Source of the DNA: Mesocentrotus franciscanus
Lineage: Eukaryota > Echinodermata > Echinoidea > Camarodonta > Strongylocentrotidae
Assembly: GCA_037976565.1 (NCBI GenBank)
Contig: CP137667.1
Coordinates: forward strand, 33,585,425 to 33,649,424
DNA length: 64,000 bases
Direction of reading: 5' to 3'
Under the pieces are notes generated by a model. That model did not search any database. It saw nothing but the letters and a program-made list of their open reading frames with translations, and was not told the DNA's origin. A program made the translations under genes and the position numbers. Positions 32,201 to 41,434 of the stretch are shown here, one piece after another (position 1 is the stretch's first letter; the number at the start of each line of letters is the position of its first letter).

Positions 32201-35200
32201 AAAGAATGTATCATTATTAATTCATGTATCCATTTTTATCTATTATGATTTTAAAAGAATCTGCAATACGGCCATCTGGCCTCAAATGATTTCTTATCAA
32301 AAAACCTTTTTAAATAAATAAAATAACTAGTTTTACCCACCTCTATGCCATGATCCTGCTACGTAGTACCCGTCTGATTGAGCTCTTCGTAGTAATCCTG
32401 GATACTGATCGCTCATCAGCTGACATAGTCGGATGAAATCTACATTCTGTGTGTAGCTACAAAAGTTGAAAGTCAAAGGGTAAAAGGCATTAAATACCAT
32501 TGTCTTTGCATATTTGTACTGCAGGATTAACATCCAAAAAGTCTTGCCATCCCATGTATGATGAAGGCTTGGAACTCGTCATGGACAGGGATTTTCATTA
32601 GGTATTCGTCCTCACAATTGGCAAGACTAGTAATTTTCTTTCAGTGTTGCACAGCAGTTCAAATAAAATACTTTTTGGCATTCTTTACTTAAAACCCCAC
32701 TGCACTACTTATAGCTACTTGTGCCCTCTATATAGGAAACAATGCCTAAGCGGTGACCGTTGGTCCCCATGGACCCCTTTTTCTTATGTTAATTGAGAGC
32801 TGATTTGATGAGATAACCACCTGTTAGTGACCATGCAGGGAGGTCTTATCCCTCCTGGCCAAACTAGTGCAGCTAGGCTTTAAATAGAATGTTGAGTTTT
32901 GGGAAAAGTGAACCAAAATTTGTGAGCTGTTTCATTCTTTTTATGTTAATGTAGAAGAATATCACAGGAAAAAAAAATTCCCCTGAATGCCCACATATCA
33001 GAAATATGATGAGAAATGGTTGAAGTGTTTGGACCAAACTTTCAGTCTACAGGTTTGTGTAGTCCCATTAACACAGTTCTATGTACAGTGTGCATGTGAC
33101 TTTCAGCAAGACCCGAGTCAATTTTGTATCACATTAATGATTCTGAAACCTCACAGGATACACCAGTGTGTATCTGCTACACATCTGTCTTTTTGTCTGT
33201 TTGTTTGTTTTACCCGACTGCATGTGTATGCTTGTAAGTAAGCAACCAGGGGACCAACGGCTTTAAGCCTCCTCCGAGGGACTTGGTAATGAGGACTAAT
33301 GCCTTACCAAATGGCACTAGCGCATCGACTTGGTTTCTGACCCGGGACCTTCCAGTTACGACACCACTGCTATACCACTAAGCCATCGCGCTTCCTAAAT
33401 TGTATATAATCAACCTTTTCCAATCACTCCCAGCCAGATTCTTTCACAATGCAATCCAATGACCAGACAAACAAATGTATGATGTTAAAAATAGCATAAT
33501 TTTGAGACCATTATAGCTACCTGTATCTGTCGACTGGGATGAGTTTGCTCTGTGTGTCATACTGACGACATTTCCTGATCGATCTCAATACTCTCTCCTC
33601 CATATCGGGCATCTCGAGACGAGACGCTAGCTCCTGTATCCTCTCTGGAAGCTAGAAAAGTAAAGAAAAATGGGCAGATAAAGGTCATATGTTAAAAAAT
33701 TGTAAAACCCATTGAGACGAATTCTGATTTTGTGCTCATGAAAGTTATGCAATTATTGTTCATTTATTGATAGTCATCGACGGCTCATTCTCTGATGCAC
33801 AGATGAAATTATGCTCCTCAAGAGGGCAAACAAAATCTTTTCATGAAGCACCTTCATCACTTTATTCTAAAATACAAAAAGTAGGACATCTCCATGTGTA
33901 TAAGATCTGTGGATATTTAGGGGTCATTTGTACCAAAGCTAACTATGAACTGGTCTATTGTAGATCCAAAACGGGCATAAGGATGTGGAATGTGGCAGTT
34001 AGAGCGCACACAAGAATATGACGCGGCGGCAGCGTAACGCTGCTGAATCCAAAGTATCCTCGGGCATACTGCCGGGGGATACAATAAAGATTTATTATTA
34101 TTATTCTGTGATCATTATTCATCTCAGTACCCATCAGTGTATTCTATGATACGCAAAAAAGGTGAAACGGTAGTTATCCATGAAGTACCTCTATTACTTT
34201 AGGAGTGACTACACTTAAATAAACAATGCAGCATCTCTCCATGTTTAAAAGATTTGTGGAAATTCAGGGTCATTGTACCAGACTACAAACCCATCTATTC
34301 CATTTCTCATCAGAAATGTTTGTTTGTTTCCCTGACCGCTATGAAAGCATGTGTATGCTAGTACATGTGAGTCAGCAACCAGGGGACCGATGGCCTTAAG
34401 TCCTCTCCGAGGACTTGGTAATGAGGATTAATGCCTTACCAAAGGGCACTAGCGTATCGACTTGGTTTCAAAACCTGGGACCTCTCGTAACGAGGCCACT
34501 GCTCTTCCGCTGAGCCATCGCCCCTCCTGCCAACTGGTGTACTGATGTATGTAGTGTTTTATATATGTTTGAACGATCATTTTACCTGTCCCTCTCCCAT
34601 GAGTTTGCTCTTGGTCAGCCACATGGCCTGGTTCACACCCTCCTCTAGACGACACCGGTGGTTGAAGATGTAAGTCTTCTCCTTATGGTAGTGAGGGTTG
34701 TCTTCGTTCATGTGAACACGGTTCAAGTACCTGGGATGGTAGTCTGCTATCTTCTCCCTAGAAAGGATGAAAGTAATCTTTTTCTGTAATCATTGAAGAC
34801 TATAGAGTGGTGAAGTGTGACGTCATAAAAATCAATTTTTAGAATTTCTCAATTTGAACTTCATTTTCCGAAAAGAGCATCAAAAATAATGTCCAAATGT
34901 TGAAAACCAATGGAATATGTTCAGTACTGGCTGAGATATGACCCCGAATAAATAGATTTCCTATAGGAACTCAGTGTTATTTTGCTCTGGTTCATAACAT
35001 TACGAACCAGAGCAAAATATAAAAAGCTGAGTTCATATAGGAAATATATTTATTGATAATAAATTGATTTTTATGACGTCACAGCTTTGGTACTCTATTA
35101 CACTTTGATATAAAGTGCCTTTTAAATATGTGTAAAGGGGTCGAATAGATACCCCACCCTGATAAAAAGTATATACATTATCACGGTAGTGTAGGTTGTC

Positions 35201-38200
35201 AGTATTTATAGCAACATTATTCAGTATCAAATCGAGGATGATAGTCTGCTATCTTCTCCCTGCGTAGAATGAAAGAAAATATTTTCTTTTACCCAATTGA
35301 AGACTATTACACTATGATATAAAGTGCATTTTAAATAGGTTTAAAGGGGTTGCATTGAAACCCCACCCTGTTAAAAAGTATAAATATATGGCTTCTTTTC
35401 AGGGTAGTGTGGGTATTTCTTCATTCATAGCAACACAATTCAGTAATCAAGGACGATAGTCTGCTATCTTTTCCCCTAAATAGAATGAAACAAAATAAAT
35501 TCTTTTACCCATTTGAAGACTATTACACTTTGGTATAAATTGCCTTTTTAATTGAAATTGAAATTAAATTTATTAACATTTATTTCCTTCTCAGCGGTAC
35601 AATATGAAACACAATGTATATAAATTATATATGTAACAATGATTTCAACGTAGAGTATACAGTAAATAATTCAGATAACAGAAGGAGGTGAAAATCCGAA
35701 AATCACAGCTTGTGTTGGGGTTGAATCGATACCCCAACCTGTCAAAAACTATGGCTTCTTCTCATGGTAGTGTGGGTCGTCTTTATTAATAGCAGAACGA
35801 TTCATTAATCGAGGACGATAGTCTGCTATCTTCTCCCCTAAATAGGATCCCAGGACCAAAATCCAATTGAAACCAGTTGAAATCTCCAACTGGTTTCAAT
35901 TGGTTTCAACTGGTTTCAATTGGTTTCAATTGGTTTCAATTGGAATATAAAATTTCCAGTTGAAACCAATTGCCGAACTGGAAAATATTGTTATGGGTAC
36001 TCATTTCCAGTTCAAACCAATAAAAAGTGCAACTGGAACCATGCAGTAAGCTAGGTAATTTTTCCAGTTACTCAATTGGTTCCAGTTAGAAGTCATTTCC
36101 AGTTACCCAACTGGATCCAGTTAGCATTCATTTCCAGTTAGAAGTCATTTCCAGTTACCCAACTGGTTCCAGTTAGAATTCATTTCCAATTACCCAATTG
36201 GTTCCAGTTAGAAGTCATTTCCAGTTACCCAACTGGTTCCAGTTAGCATTCATTTCCAGTTAGAAGTCATTTCCAGTTACCCAACTGGTTCCAGTTAGAA
36301 GTCATTTCCAGTTACCCAACTGGTTCCAGTTAGAATTTATTTCCAGTTACCCAACTGGTTCCAGTTAGCATTCATTTCCAGTTAGAAGTAATTTCCAGTT
36401 ACCCAACTGGTTCCAGTTAGAAGTCATTTCCAGTTACCCAACTGGTTCCAGTTAGAATTTATTTCCAGTTACCCAACTGGTTCCAGTTAGCATTCATTTC
36501 CAGTTAGAAGTAATTTCCAGTTACCCAACTGGTTCCAGTTAGAATTCATTTCCAGTTACCCAATTGGTTCCAGTTAGCATTCATTTCCAGTTAGAAGTAA
36601 TTTCCAGTTACCCAACTGGTTCCAGTTAGAATTCATTTCCAGTTACACAATTGGTTCCAATTGGAAATATTTCCAGTTACCCAACTGGATCCAATTGAAA
36701 CCAGTTAATTTGCATATTATCTGCTTGTGTGCAGATCAATGTTTTATGTAATTTATTTTGATTTACAATGTACTTATTAATTAATTTTCATTTGCAAGTA
36801 ATGCATTTGTTTTAGATAAATATAAAGATTAATTAGCAATGATAAGCATGTTCATTAGTAACATATTTTTGTAATTACACAGATTAAAAGTTGATTAGTA
36901 AAACACTAACCATGTACAAAATACATTAAAATAGAAAGATATATAATGGCAATGCCTTCCTTGTGGCGTGCGCCTGTAATCCAGCTAACAGTGGAAGTTA
37001 CAAACTGATTCAGCCGAGGACGCAGGTTCGAAACTGAGTCACGTCTTTCGGATGGTGACGTTAAAGGTCGGTCCCCAGACGTAAATAATCATATCTGATT
37101 GATACACGTCTGTAAAAACCCAATCACACACACACCTTGTTAAATATATTATATAGTCTGCATATTATAATGCCCTTTACATTGTACTTAATGTAGACAC
37201 ATATAACAATGCTTCTGTGTTGACATGAGCGATAATTAGTGCCAGAGCTAATTAACTTATAACTAATTAAGTTTATGCCAACTGTAAGTTTCAATTGGAT
37301 CCAATAGAAACCAATTGAAACCAGTTGAAACCAATTGAAACCAGTTGAAACCAATTGAAACCAATTGAAGCCAACTGGTTTCAATAGAAATGGAACAACT
37401 GGTTCCAGTTGAAACCAATTAGGCAACTGGAACCAGTTGGCAATTGGTTTCAACTGGTTTCAATTGGAACCAGTTGGCAATTGGTTTCAACTGGTTTCAA
37501 TTGGAACCAGTTGGCAACTTTTCCAATTTCCCTATTGAAACCAGTTGGCAACTGGTTTCAATTGAAACCAGTTGAAACCAATTGCCAACTGGTTCCAATT
37601 GAAACCAGTTAAAACCAATTGCCAACTGGTTCCAGTTGCCTAATTGGTTCAACTGGAACCAGTTGTTCCAATTGAAACCAGTTGGCTTCAATTGGTTTCA
37701 ATTGGTTTCAACTGGTTTCAATTGGTTTCAACTGGTTTCAATTGGTTTCTATTGGATCCAATTGAAACTTAGTTGGCAACTGGTTTCAATTGGTTTTGCT
37801 CCAATTGGTTTCAACTGGATTTTGGTCCTGGGATGAAAGTAAATTCCTCTTTTTAACAGACTGAAGAGTATTTCACTTTGATATAAGTTATATAAGTTAT
37901 CAGTGTCCGTGATATGGTGTAATATTGAAGCCCTAAAAAAAAAATTGCGCTTCAAAACGATCATGAAGTGCCTCAAAAGTAAAAATCTTTGAGTGACCGG
38001 TTTTACCATAGTCAATTTTCGGTATCGCATCGCAATTTGCGACGCATTTTCAACCATTTGCTACACATCTTTTTTTATGAATCGCAATTACTGCGATGCA
38101 AGAATTACTAGGCTAGCGAGCTGTAAACACAGCATGTACATCACATGCACACAGACCGCGACACACTCAGTCAGGCCATGGCCTGTGGCACGTGCTGTGC

Positions 38201-39805
38201 ATGCTGTGCACTAGTGTGCTCCGATCCCAAGCACAGCTGTGTGTGAAGCTCTGTGTGTGTGTGTGTCTTGAGCTATACACTAGTGTTCTCCGAACCCAAG
38301 CACAGCTAGCTGTGTGTGAAGCTGTGTGTGTGTACGTGTGTCTGCAATCATTGTACATTGCAATGACACTGCACGTGGGATCTACTTACATGCATTGCAC
38401 GTGCGGACGATCGGACGTACCTGGGAGTTGTTTGTTTACTGACACTGTGACTGCATGTTGGATATTTTTGTCAGTGACAGTGTCAAACATGTCGTTGATT
38501 CGTGTAGTTACTGTTAAAGGTACTATGTCCCATTTGCAGGCCAAAAAAATGAAAAGGTTAAATTCCAACGGCATTTGAAAGACAATACTAATTTAGAACT
38601 TCCCTAAAAAAAGGGGGGCTTGAAAATGTCTTTAAGTGGGAAAATAACGACTATTAGTTGTCGAATCGACTTAGGAGCTATAGAGCCAGTAAGTAATAGT
38701 CTGATTTTTCAGACCATTGTACCGAATGGTCGTACGTTTTATGCTGCGCAAAGATTCAATCAGTTTAATTTTGGCCATTACAAGAAGTGGGTTATTGATG
38801 TAGACAAATGCTCATGTACCCTTTACAGCTCATTTTATGTATGTTATTACCAAAGATGAAAAAGCCAGTCAGTCACTCAATAGTGTCTGACAGTGAAGTC
38901 TAGCAAGTAAACGGGTTTCCTTGCATAATTCGAATATTAGGACACTGCTAACGTTTAAATTTCACAGATAGGACATACATGACATATTCATAATTCCTGC
39001 AAAGTTCTACAGAATTTGATGTTGGCTGCAAAAGGGACATAGTATCTTTAAGGGCTGGATTTAAGGTCTAGAAATGTGAGTACACCCACCATGTGCATGT
39101 ACATTCATCTAATTGTAGTGGGCTGAAAATGTGGGCTTTGCTTACATGAGAAAAAAATTGCTATACAAATTTATCCAACTGCTATGCAAAAATTATTTTG
39201 TATAGCAGATTTGCTATGCAATTTTTTTGCTGAAAATTATTCCCTGCATACTCATTTTCCCAAATAGACTGTAGTGCTATAAAAACCGTTGGGAAAAATT
39301 TCGAATTCCAATCATAAATATCTTGATAATCAGATGGGCGATCGGCTTGTAAACGTCATGGGATTCCTGACTGACCTATAGGTTTATAATTATGATTGCA
39401 GCATGAGCTAAATCCAGGATTTTGTTTAGAATCTGAGACAAAGATAAGGTCTTACCCAATCCCTTTAATAAGCATGAAGGGAATGACCAGTTTAATCATA
39501 ATAATCTAATCTCTGCTAGTTTATCCCTGAATAGCAAGTAAGGATGTCGTTCTGATGCAGAATAAAGACACTTACTTTGCTGGTATGTTGTAGGGGCTTG
39601 GTAGATCTAACGTCTCATAAATCTTCCTTGCAGTCGTCTTCCTCTGCTCCTTGCCCCTCTCACGGATCTGCTTCTTCTTCTCCGGCCGATAACCCCTCAC
39701 AAGAATCCATTTCTGGCCTGGAAGGATGAGGGGACCGGTCAGCAGTCTAGTGCTGGCTAGGCTGCTAGATTTAAGAAACAGCCTGGTGGTCATACTGGAT
39801 GGCAT
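28807..39805 (-). CDS. MRPL37: Mitochondrial large ribosomal subunit protein mL37, eight coding exons
   Basis: Exons in transcript order are 39805-39576, 34757-34586, 33651-33521, 32456-32341, 31562-31374, 30125-29974, 29498-29319 and 28959-28807. All junctions are GT-AG and phases agree, giving 1,323 nt and 440 aa against about 423 in human mL37. The N-terminus is basic and Ser/Leu-rich without acidic residues, as in mitochondrial targeting peptides. Family matches include IFNHRCRLEEGVNQAMWLTK, TLPDFYPLAPTIDL, QLNTLNMNSDDGIKNMVWVD and the C-terminus FRKFLACYVYGAA, each close to the vertebrate protein. mL37 is a metazoan-type accessory protein of the mitochondrial 39S subunit. An acceptor at 39825-39826 shows at least one further 5' exon. 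Introns contain decayed exon copies and many transposons. Confidence 0.95.
29150..29310. repeat. ATC/TCA trinucleotide microsatellite in MRPL37 intron 7
   Basis: ATCATC runs occupy about 29156-29215 and 29271-29292, separated by CTCC-rich sequence, ending about 9 bp before the donor end of exon 7 region. Met/Asp-rich frames here are artefacts of the repeat. Confidence 0.85.
29319..29498 (-). CDS. MRPL37: MRPL37 coding exon 7
   Basis: Encodes ADAAIDLDKPIVTQSIVSTG through VMYSDHYPV, including the strongly conserved QLNT...GIKNMVWVD segment. Phase 0 at both ends, with acceptor TTATGGTTAG and donor GTG|GTAGGT. Confidence 0.95.
29974..30125 (-). CDS. MRPL37: MRPL37 coding exon 6
   Basis: Encodes GFYEGSPFPHAHTIFIHDAR through SRAKLQYG, matching human FQEGYPYPYPHTLYL. 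The acceptor is TTCTTACCAG and the donor GGG|GTAAGA. At least three decayed tandem copies of its 5' part lie just upstream at 30207-30573. Confidence 0.95.
30207..30296 (-). pseudogene. Decayed copy of MRPL37 exon 6 (copy 2)
   Basis: It aligns base for base with exon 6 over ~90 bp. On the minus strand it still has a CAG acceptor before GTTTCTTTGGAGGG and reads FFGGLPFPHDHTLCMHE, then a stop, against FYEGSPFPHAHTIFIHD. It lies in intron 5, about 80 bp upstream of the working exon. Confidence 0.85.
30369..30456 (-). pseudogene. Decayed copy of MRPL37 exon 6 (copy 3)
   Basis: The minus strand reads SPRIIFILDARNWC in one frame and MHHLNAQG in another, both recognisable exon 6 peptides, so at least one frameshift separates them. 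It keeps the CTGAGCGTTAAGATGATGCA block of the exon centre. Confidence 0.85.
30470..30573 (-). pseudogene. Decayed copy of MRPL37 exon 6 (copy 4)
   Basis: The minus strand keeps an acceptor-like CCAG and reads SEGSPRPM before the frame is lost, against YEGSPFPH in the working exon. The centre ACTAATTCCTTGAATCGAGT aligns with the exon. A weaker fifth trace (GGAGATGGTGCACGTTGTG) lies at 31070-31110. Confidence 0.75.
30600..30757. repeat. Dispersed repeat, inverted partner of 6430-6580
   Basis: Reverse complement of the segment described at 6430. It lies in MRPL37 intron 5 just upstream of the exon 6 copies. Confidence 0.75.
31105..31210 (+). mobile_element. LINE/SINE 3' tail with CGCTATATAAAA and (ATT)n
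   Basis: The sequence TTTGTAAAGCGCTTAGAGAC followed by AAGCGCTATATAAAATCCAG and an ATT microsatellite is the typical 3' end of CR1/L2-type retroelements and SINEs that share it. The body is missing. Confidence 0.6.
31374..31562 (-). CDS. MRPL37: MRPL37 coding exon 5
   Basis: Encodes DEQIQVRGRSGLLVSSTSPL through LTRNIYKDNHNFS. It includes the family segment around TLPDFYPLAPTIDL. The acceptor is ATGAAAG and the donor TCAG|GTGAGT, ending in phase 1. Confidence 0.95.
32341..32456 (-). CDS. MRPL37: MRPL37 coding exon 4
   Basis: Encodes YTQNVDFIRLCQLMSDQYPG through AGSWHR. It starts after CTTTTGTAG, and the donor is GAG|GTGGGT, leaving one base for the next Gly codon. The SWHR segment aligns with human TWNRE. 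Confidence 0.9.
32693..32883 (+). mobile_element. AAAGCCCCACTG-family MITE in MRPL37 intron 3
   Basis: A full-length relative of the copy at 6600, from AACCCCACTGCACTAC to CTAGTGCAGCTAGGCTTT. Confidence 0.8.
33190..33397 (-). mobile_element. tRNA-derived SINE, copy in MRPL37 intron 3
   Basis: On the minus strand an A-box-like GATGGCTTAGTGGTATAGC is followed by GGTCCCGGGTCAGAAACC and a conserved body (TGGTAAGGCATTAGTCCTCA). A second copy with the same body lies at 34320-34528. Confidence 0.7.
33521..33651 (-). CDS. MRPL37: MRPL37 coding exon 3
   Basis: Encodes LPERIQELASRLEMPDMEER and the following residues to IPVDRYR. It starts in phase 0 and ends after two bases of an AG-C serine codon at donor CAG|GTAGCT. 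Confidence 0.9.
34015..34110 (+). mobile_element. Retroelement 3' tail with (TTA)n
   Basis: GGGATACAATAAAGATTTATTATTATTATT at the right end is a typical LINE/SINE tail. The preceding ~60 bp (GCGGCAGCGTAACGCTGCTG) form a small hairpin. The body is not recognisable. Confidence 0.45.
34320..34528 (-). mobile_element. tRNA-derived SINE, copy in MRPL37 intron 2
   Basis: On the minus strand the head reads GGCGATGGCTCAGCGGAAGA with a B-box-like AGGTTTTGAAACC, and the body matches the copy at 33190. The family is distinct from the SINE at 4558. Confidence 0.75.
34586..34757 (-). CDS. MRPL37: MRPL37 coding exon 2
   Basis: Encodes EKIADYHPRYLNR through QAMWLTKSKLMGEGQ. The acceptor is TTTCTAG|GGAG and the donor CAG|GTAAAA. 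It completes the split Lys codon from exon 1 and ends in phase 0. Three decayed copies of its 5' half lie upstream in intron 1 at 35181-35838. Confidence 0.95.
34803..35095. mobile_element. Foldback MITE in MRPL37 intron 1
   Basis: Starts TAGAGTGGTGAAGTGTGACG and ends ACGTCACAGCTTTGGTACTC, with TGACGTCA at 34818 and 35074. It is a 293-bp relative of 2472-3218. Comparison with the duplicated flanks (GAAGACTATTACACT near 35293 and 35514) shows the uninterrupted site, with TA as the target dinucleotide. Confidence 0.85.
35181..35262 (-). pseudogene. Decayed copy of MRPL37 exon 2 (copy a)
   Basis: The minus strand reads EKIADYHPR, then a frameshift, then ILNNVAINTDNLHYRDNVYT against YLNRVHMNEDNPHYHKEKTY of the working exon. 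An AG acceptor is retained. Confidence 0.85.
35389..35474 (-). pseudogene. Decayed copy of MRPL37 exon 2 (copy b)
   Basis: The minus strand reads EKIADYRP, a stop, then LLNCVAMNEE before the frame is lost. ATTTAG precedes the exon-like part. Confidence 0.85.
35751..35838 (-). pseudogene. Decayed copy of MRPL37 exon 2 (copy c)
   Basis: The best preserved copy: EKIADYRPRLMNR followed by AINKDDPHYHEKKP and then a stop. An extra G at the acceptor would shift the reading phase. Only the 5' half of the exon is represented, ending where the unit joins intronic sequence (ACCCCAACCTGTCAAAAACT). Confidence 0.9.
35849..37832. mobile_element. 2-kb foldback element made of AACTGGTTCCAGTT-type repeats
   Basis: The ends are CCCAGGACCAAAATCCA and its complement TGGATTTTGGTCCTGGG, flanked by AT on both sides. 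Left (35880-36710) and right (37290-37830) halves are arrays of CAATTGGTTTCAACTGG and TTTCCAGTTACCCAACTGG units. The 36711-37280 middle is unrelated AT-rich sequence with a SINE-like insertion. The flanks join to reconstruct AAATAGGATGAAAG, the site seen uninterrupted at 34758-34775 and 35478. There is no coding capacity. Confidence 0.85.
36963..37125 (+). mobile_element. SINE with 7SL-like head
   Basis: The left part GTGGCGTGCGCCTGTAATCC followed by AGCT closely resembles the 5' Alu domain of 7SL RNA (TGGCGCGTGCCTGTAGTCCC). A B-box-like GGTTCGAAACT follows at about 37027, then CTTTCGGATGGTGACGTTAAA, a body motif shared with the SINE at 4558, then an A-rich end. The 7SL origin is inferred from ~24 nt. 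Confidence 0.5.
37899..39468 (+). mobile_element. MITE C copy split by an insertion (38011-39247)
   Basis: The left piece 37899-38010 and right piece 39248-39468 together match the complete copy at 28312-28667. The inserted DNA contains CA/GT-rich sequence (38160-38345) and the element at 38514. Confidence 0.8.
38514..39052 (+). mobile_element. MITE D with TTAAAGGTACTATGTCCC ends
   Basis: The left end TTAAAGGTACTATGTCCC is matched by GGGACATAGTATCTTTAA at the right end with one mismatch. A second copy is at 16425. An 80-codon frame inside is not conserved between copies and is not called. Confidence 0.85.
39576..39805 (-). CDS. MRPL37: MRPL37 coding exon 1
   Basis: Encodes residues 1-76 and two bases of codon 77. 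It holds the predicted mitochondrial targeting region and the segment ARKIYETLDLPSPYNIPAK, which aligns with the human LDRVYEIPGLEP segment. The donor is AAA|GTAAGT at 39575. The exon itself begins at 39824 after TTCTTTCTTTTCAG. Confidence 0.9.
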
Positions 39806-40059
39806 GGTGTGATGTATGGTAGCTCTGAAAAGAAAGAAAAAAAAAGCAAATTGTTAAGGTCAAACTTCTCTTTAGCTTTAGAAAAGTAGACCAGCCTACA
39901 TTCTACAGCAAAATTGTGAGTAATTTTAAGATCCAGTAAATCCCCTTTGTTTTTAAACTTCATCCGTTAAAGGTACAATTTAACATCATGTCCATGACAC
40001 AGTCCTAACATCTCCTGATTAATGTTCATCAATTTGTCTTTAAAAATATAAAAATAAAA

Positions 40060-41300
40060 ATACAGCAATGAATTTTTGAAAAAATTTTGATGGGAAAGTA
40101 GTCCGACACTACATCACATTGACATTACCGCTTCAGCCAATTTGAAGTGCCCATACGTATAGTGATTAATGCACTTAAGTCCCACCCTACTACCTCCGGA
40201 CATGGGTGTGTCATTCCCTTGTTTGGTCAGTCAAATTTGTGACCCAGGTGTGCGTCATTTAACAAGGTTTGTCGGTCAAATTTGTGACCGAGGTGTGCAT
40301 CATAATCCTATCCATGTCAGTCAAAAAAATGACTTAAGATAAGTCATGATACGTCATTTGGCTATGGGAAAAATAGTGATAAATTGCACGTATAATTTGC
40401 CATTGCAAAGTTTCGTAACCAACAATGAACAACATAACACTGTAGAATCAACTCTAGCGCATGCATGTACTGAATTGCCGTTCGCGTGTACATGTATATA
40501 TACATATACATGTACACTGTATACTGCGTATGTATTGAAATACAGCTAGCTGTGGGTTAAGCGAATGGTCTTCCTCCCTCGTTCGAGTGCGGTATTCCTT
40601 ACGCTATTCAATGCGAGCGCGTGCACGTTAGGTTCGTAGCTGTATCTACTTGGAGGCGCACCGAATCAGTGAGCTGCAGATGTCGAGTGCGTAGGTGCGT
40701 ACGTGCTGTGTATTTTTCCGCCCAGTTGGGCTTTTTTATTGGCGGTTGTACAGGGTTTTTCTATGTGATTCCGCATGTTTTTGGTCAAACGTGGCAGGTT
40801 TTCGAGAGATTTCGAAATCGATATCGAAATAGATCTAGGTCAAATTTGTAATAATAGAAAGGGTATTCGTGATTTCGTAACGAGGGTGGGAAATTCGGAA
40901 CAATTACGATTTTTTTTGTAACAGTTGGCAGCTATGAATATGTGCGTCATTTTCCACCTTTTGTCCGTCAAAATTTTGACTCTATTGTGAGTCAATTCAC
41001 CAAGGATGTCCGTCATTTTTGTGACTGAGGTGTGGGTCATTTTCAGTCATAAAAGTACCTGAGGGGTGCGTCAAAATCCATGTATGGTCGTCCAAAAAAT
41101 GACCCTGACGCACCCATGTCCAGGGGTAGTAGGGTGGGACTTAACATTTACAAGTGCATTACATGATTTACATCTTTCAGAAATTCATAACTTTCTTATA
41201 TTTAGTCAGATTTAATTGAAACTTTCATCAGTTTGCTTCTCTGATTTTTCGGCTTTCTTTTAGATTAGTAGTCTAGTTGGGTTGGATTTCCCTTTAAGAA
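40060..41300. mobile_element. MITE of the AAATCCACCC family, interrupted
   Basis: Left part 40060-40178 and right part 41141-41300 are inverted relative to the copy at 17105, sharing GGGAAAGTAGTCCG-type and CTTTCTTATATTTAGTCAGA blocks, and end in GGGTTGGATTTCCCTTTAA. It is split by the element at 40179. Confidence 0.7.
40179..41140. mobile_element. TTAA-flanked element with ~37-bp inverted ends
   Basis: Ends are GTCCCACCCTACTACC and GGTAGTAGGGTGGGAC, the similarity extending inward through GGACATGGGTG. TTAA lies on both sides (40175-40178 and 41141-41144), as produced by piggyBac-type transposases. Subterminal motifs GTCAAATTTGTGAC and GAGGTGTGCGTCAT are repeated at both ends. There is no transposase frame, so the 962-bp element is non-autonomous. 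The middle includes a GC-richer 40560-40730 segment of unknown origin. Confidence 0.8.
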
Positions 41301-41434
41301 AAATACTCGAAATGACAAAGAAGATAAGAAAATTGACACGAAACAGGTATTCGGTAAGAAAGATAACGTCCCACTTCTGATTCTAAATCATGACCATTAT
41401 TTGAACAGTTGTTGAAGATTTAGTTACCCATCCC

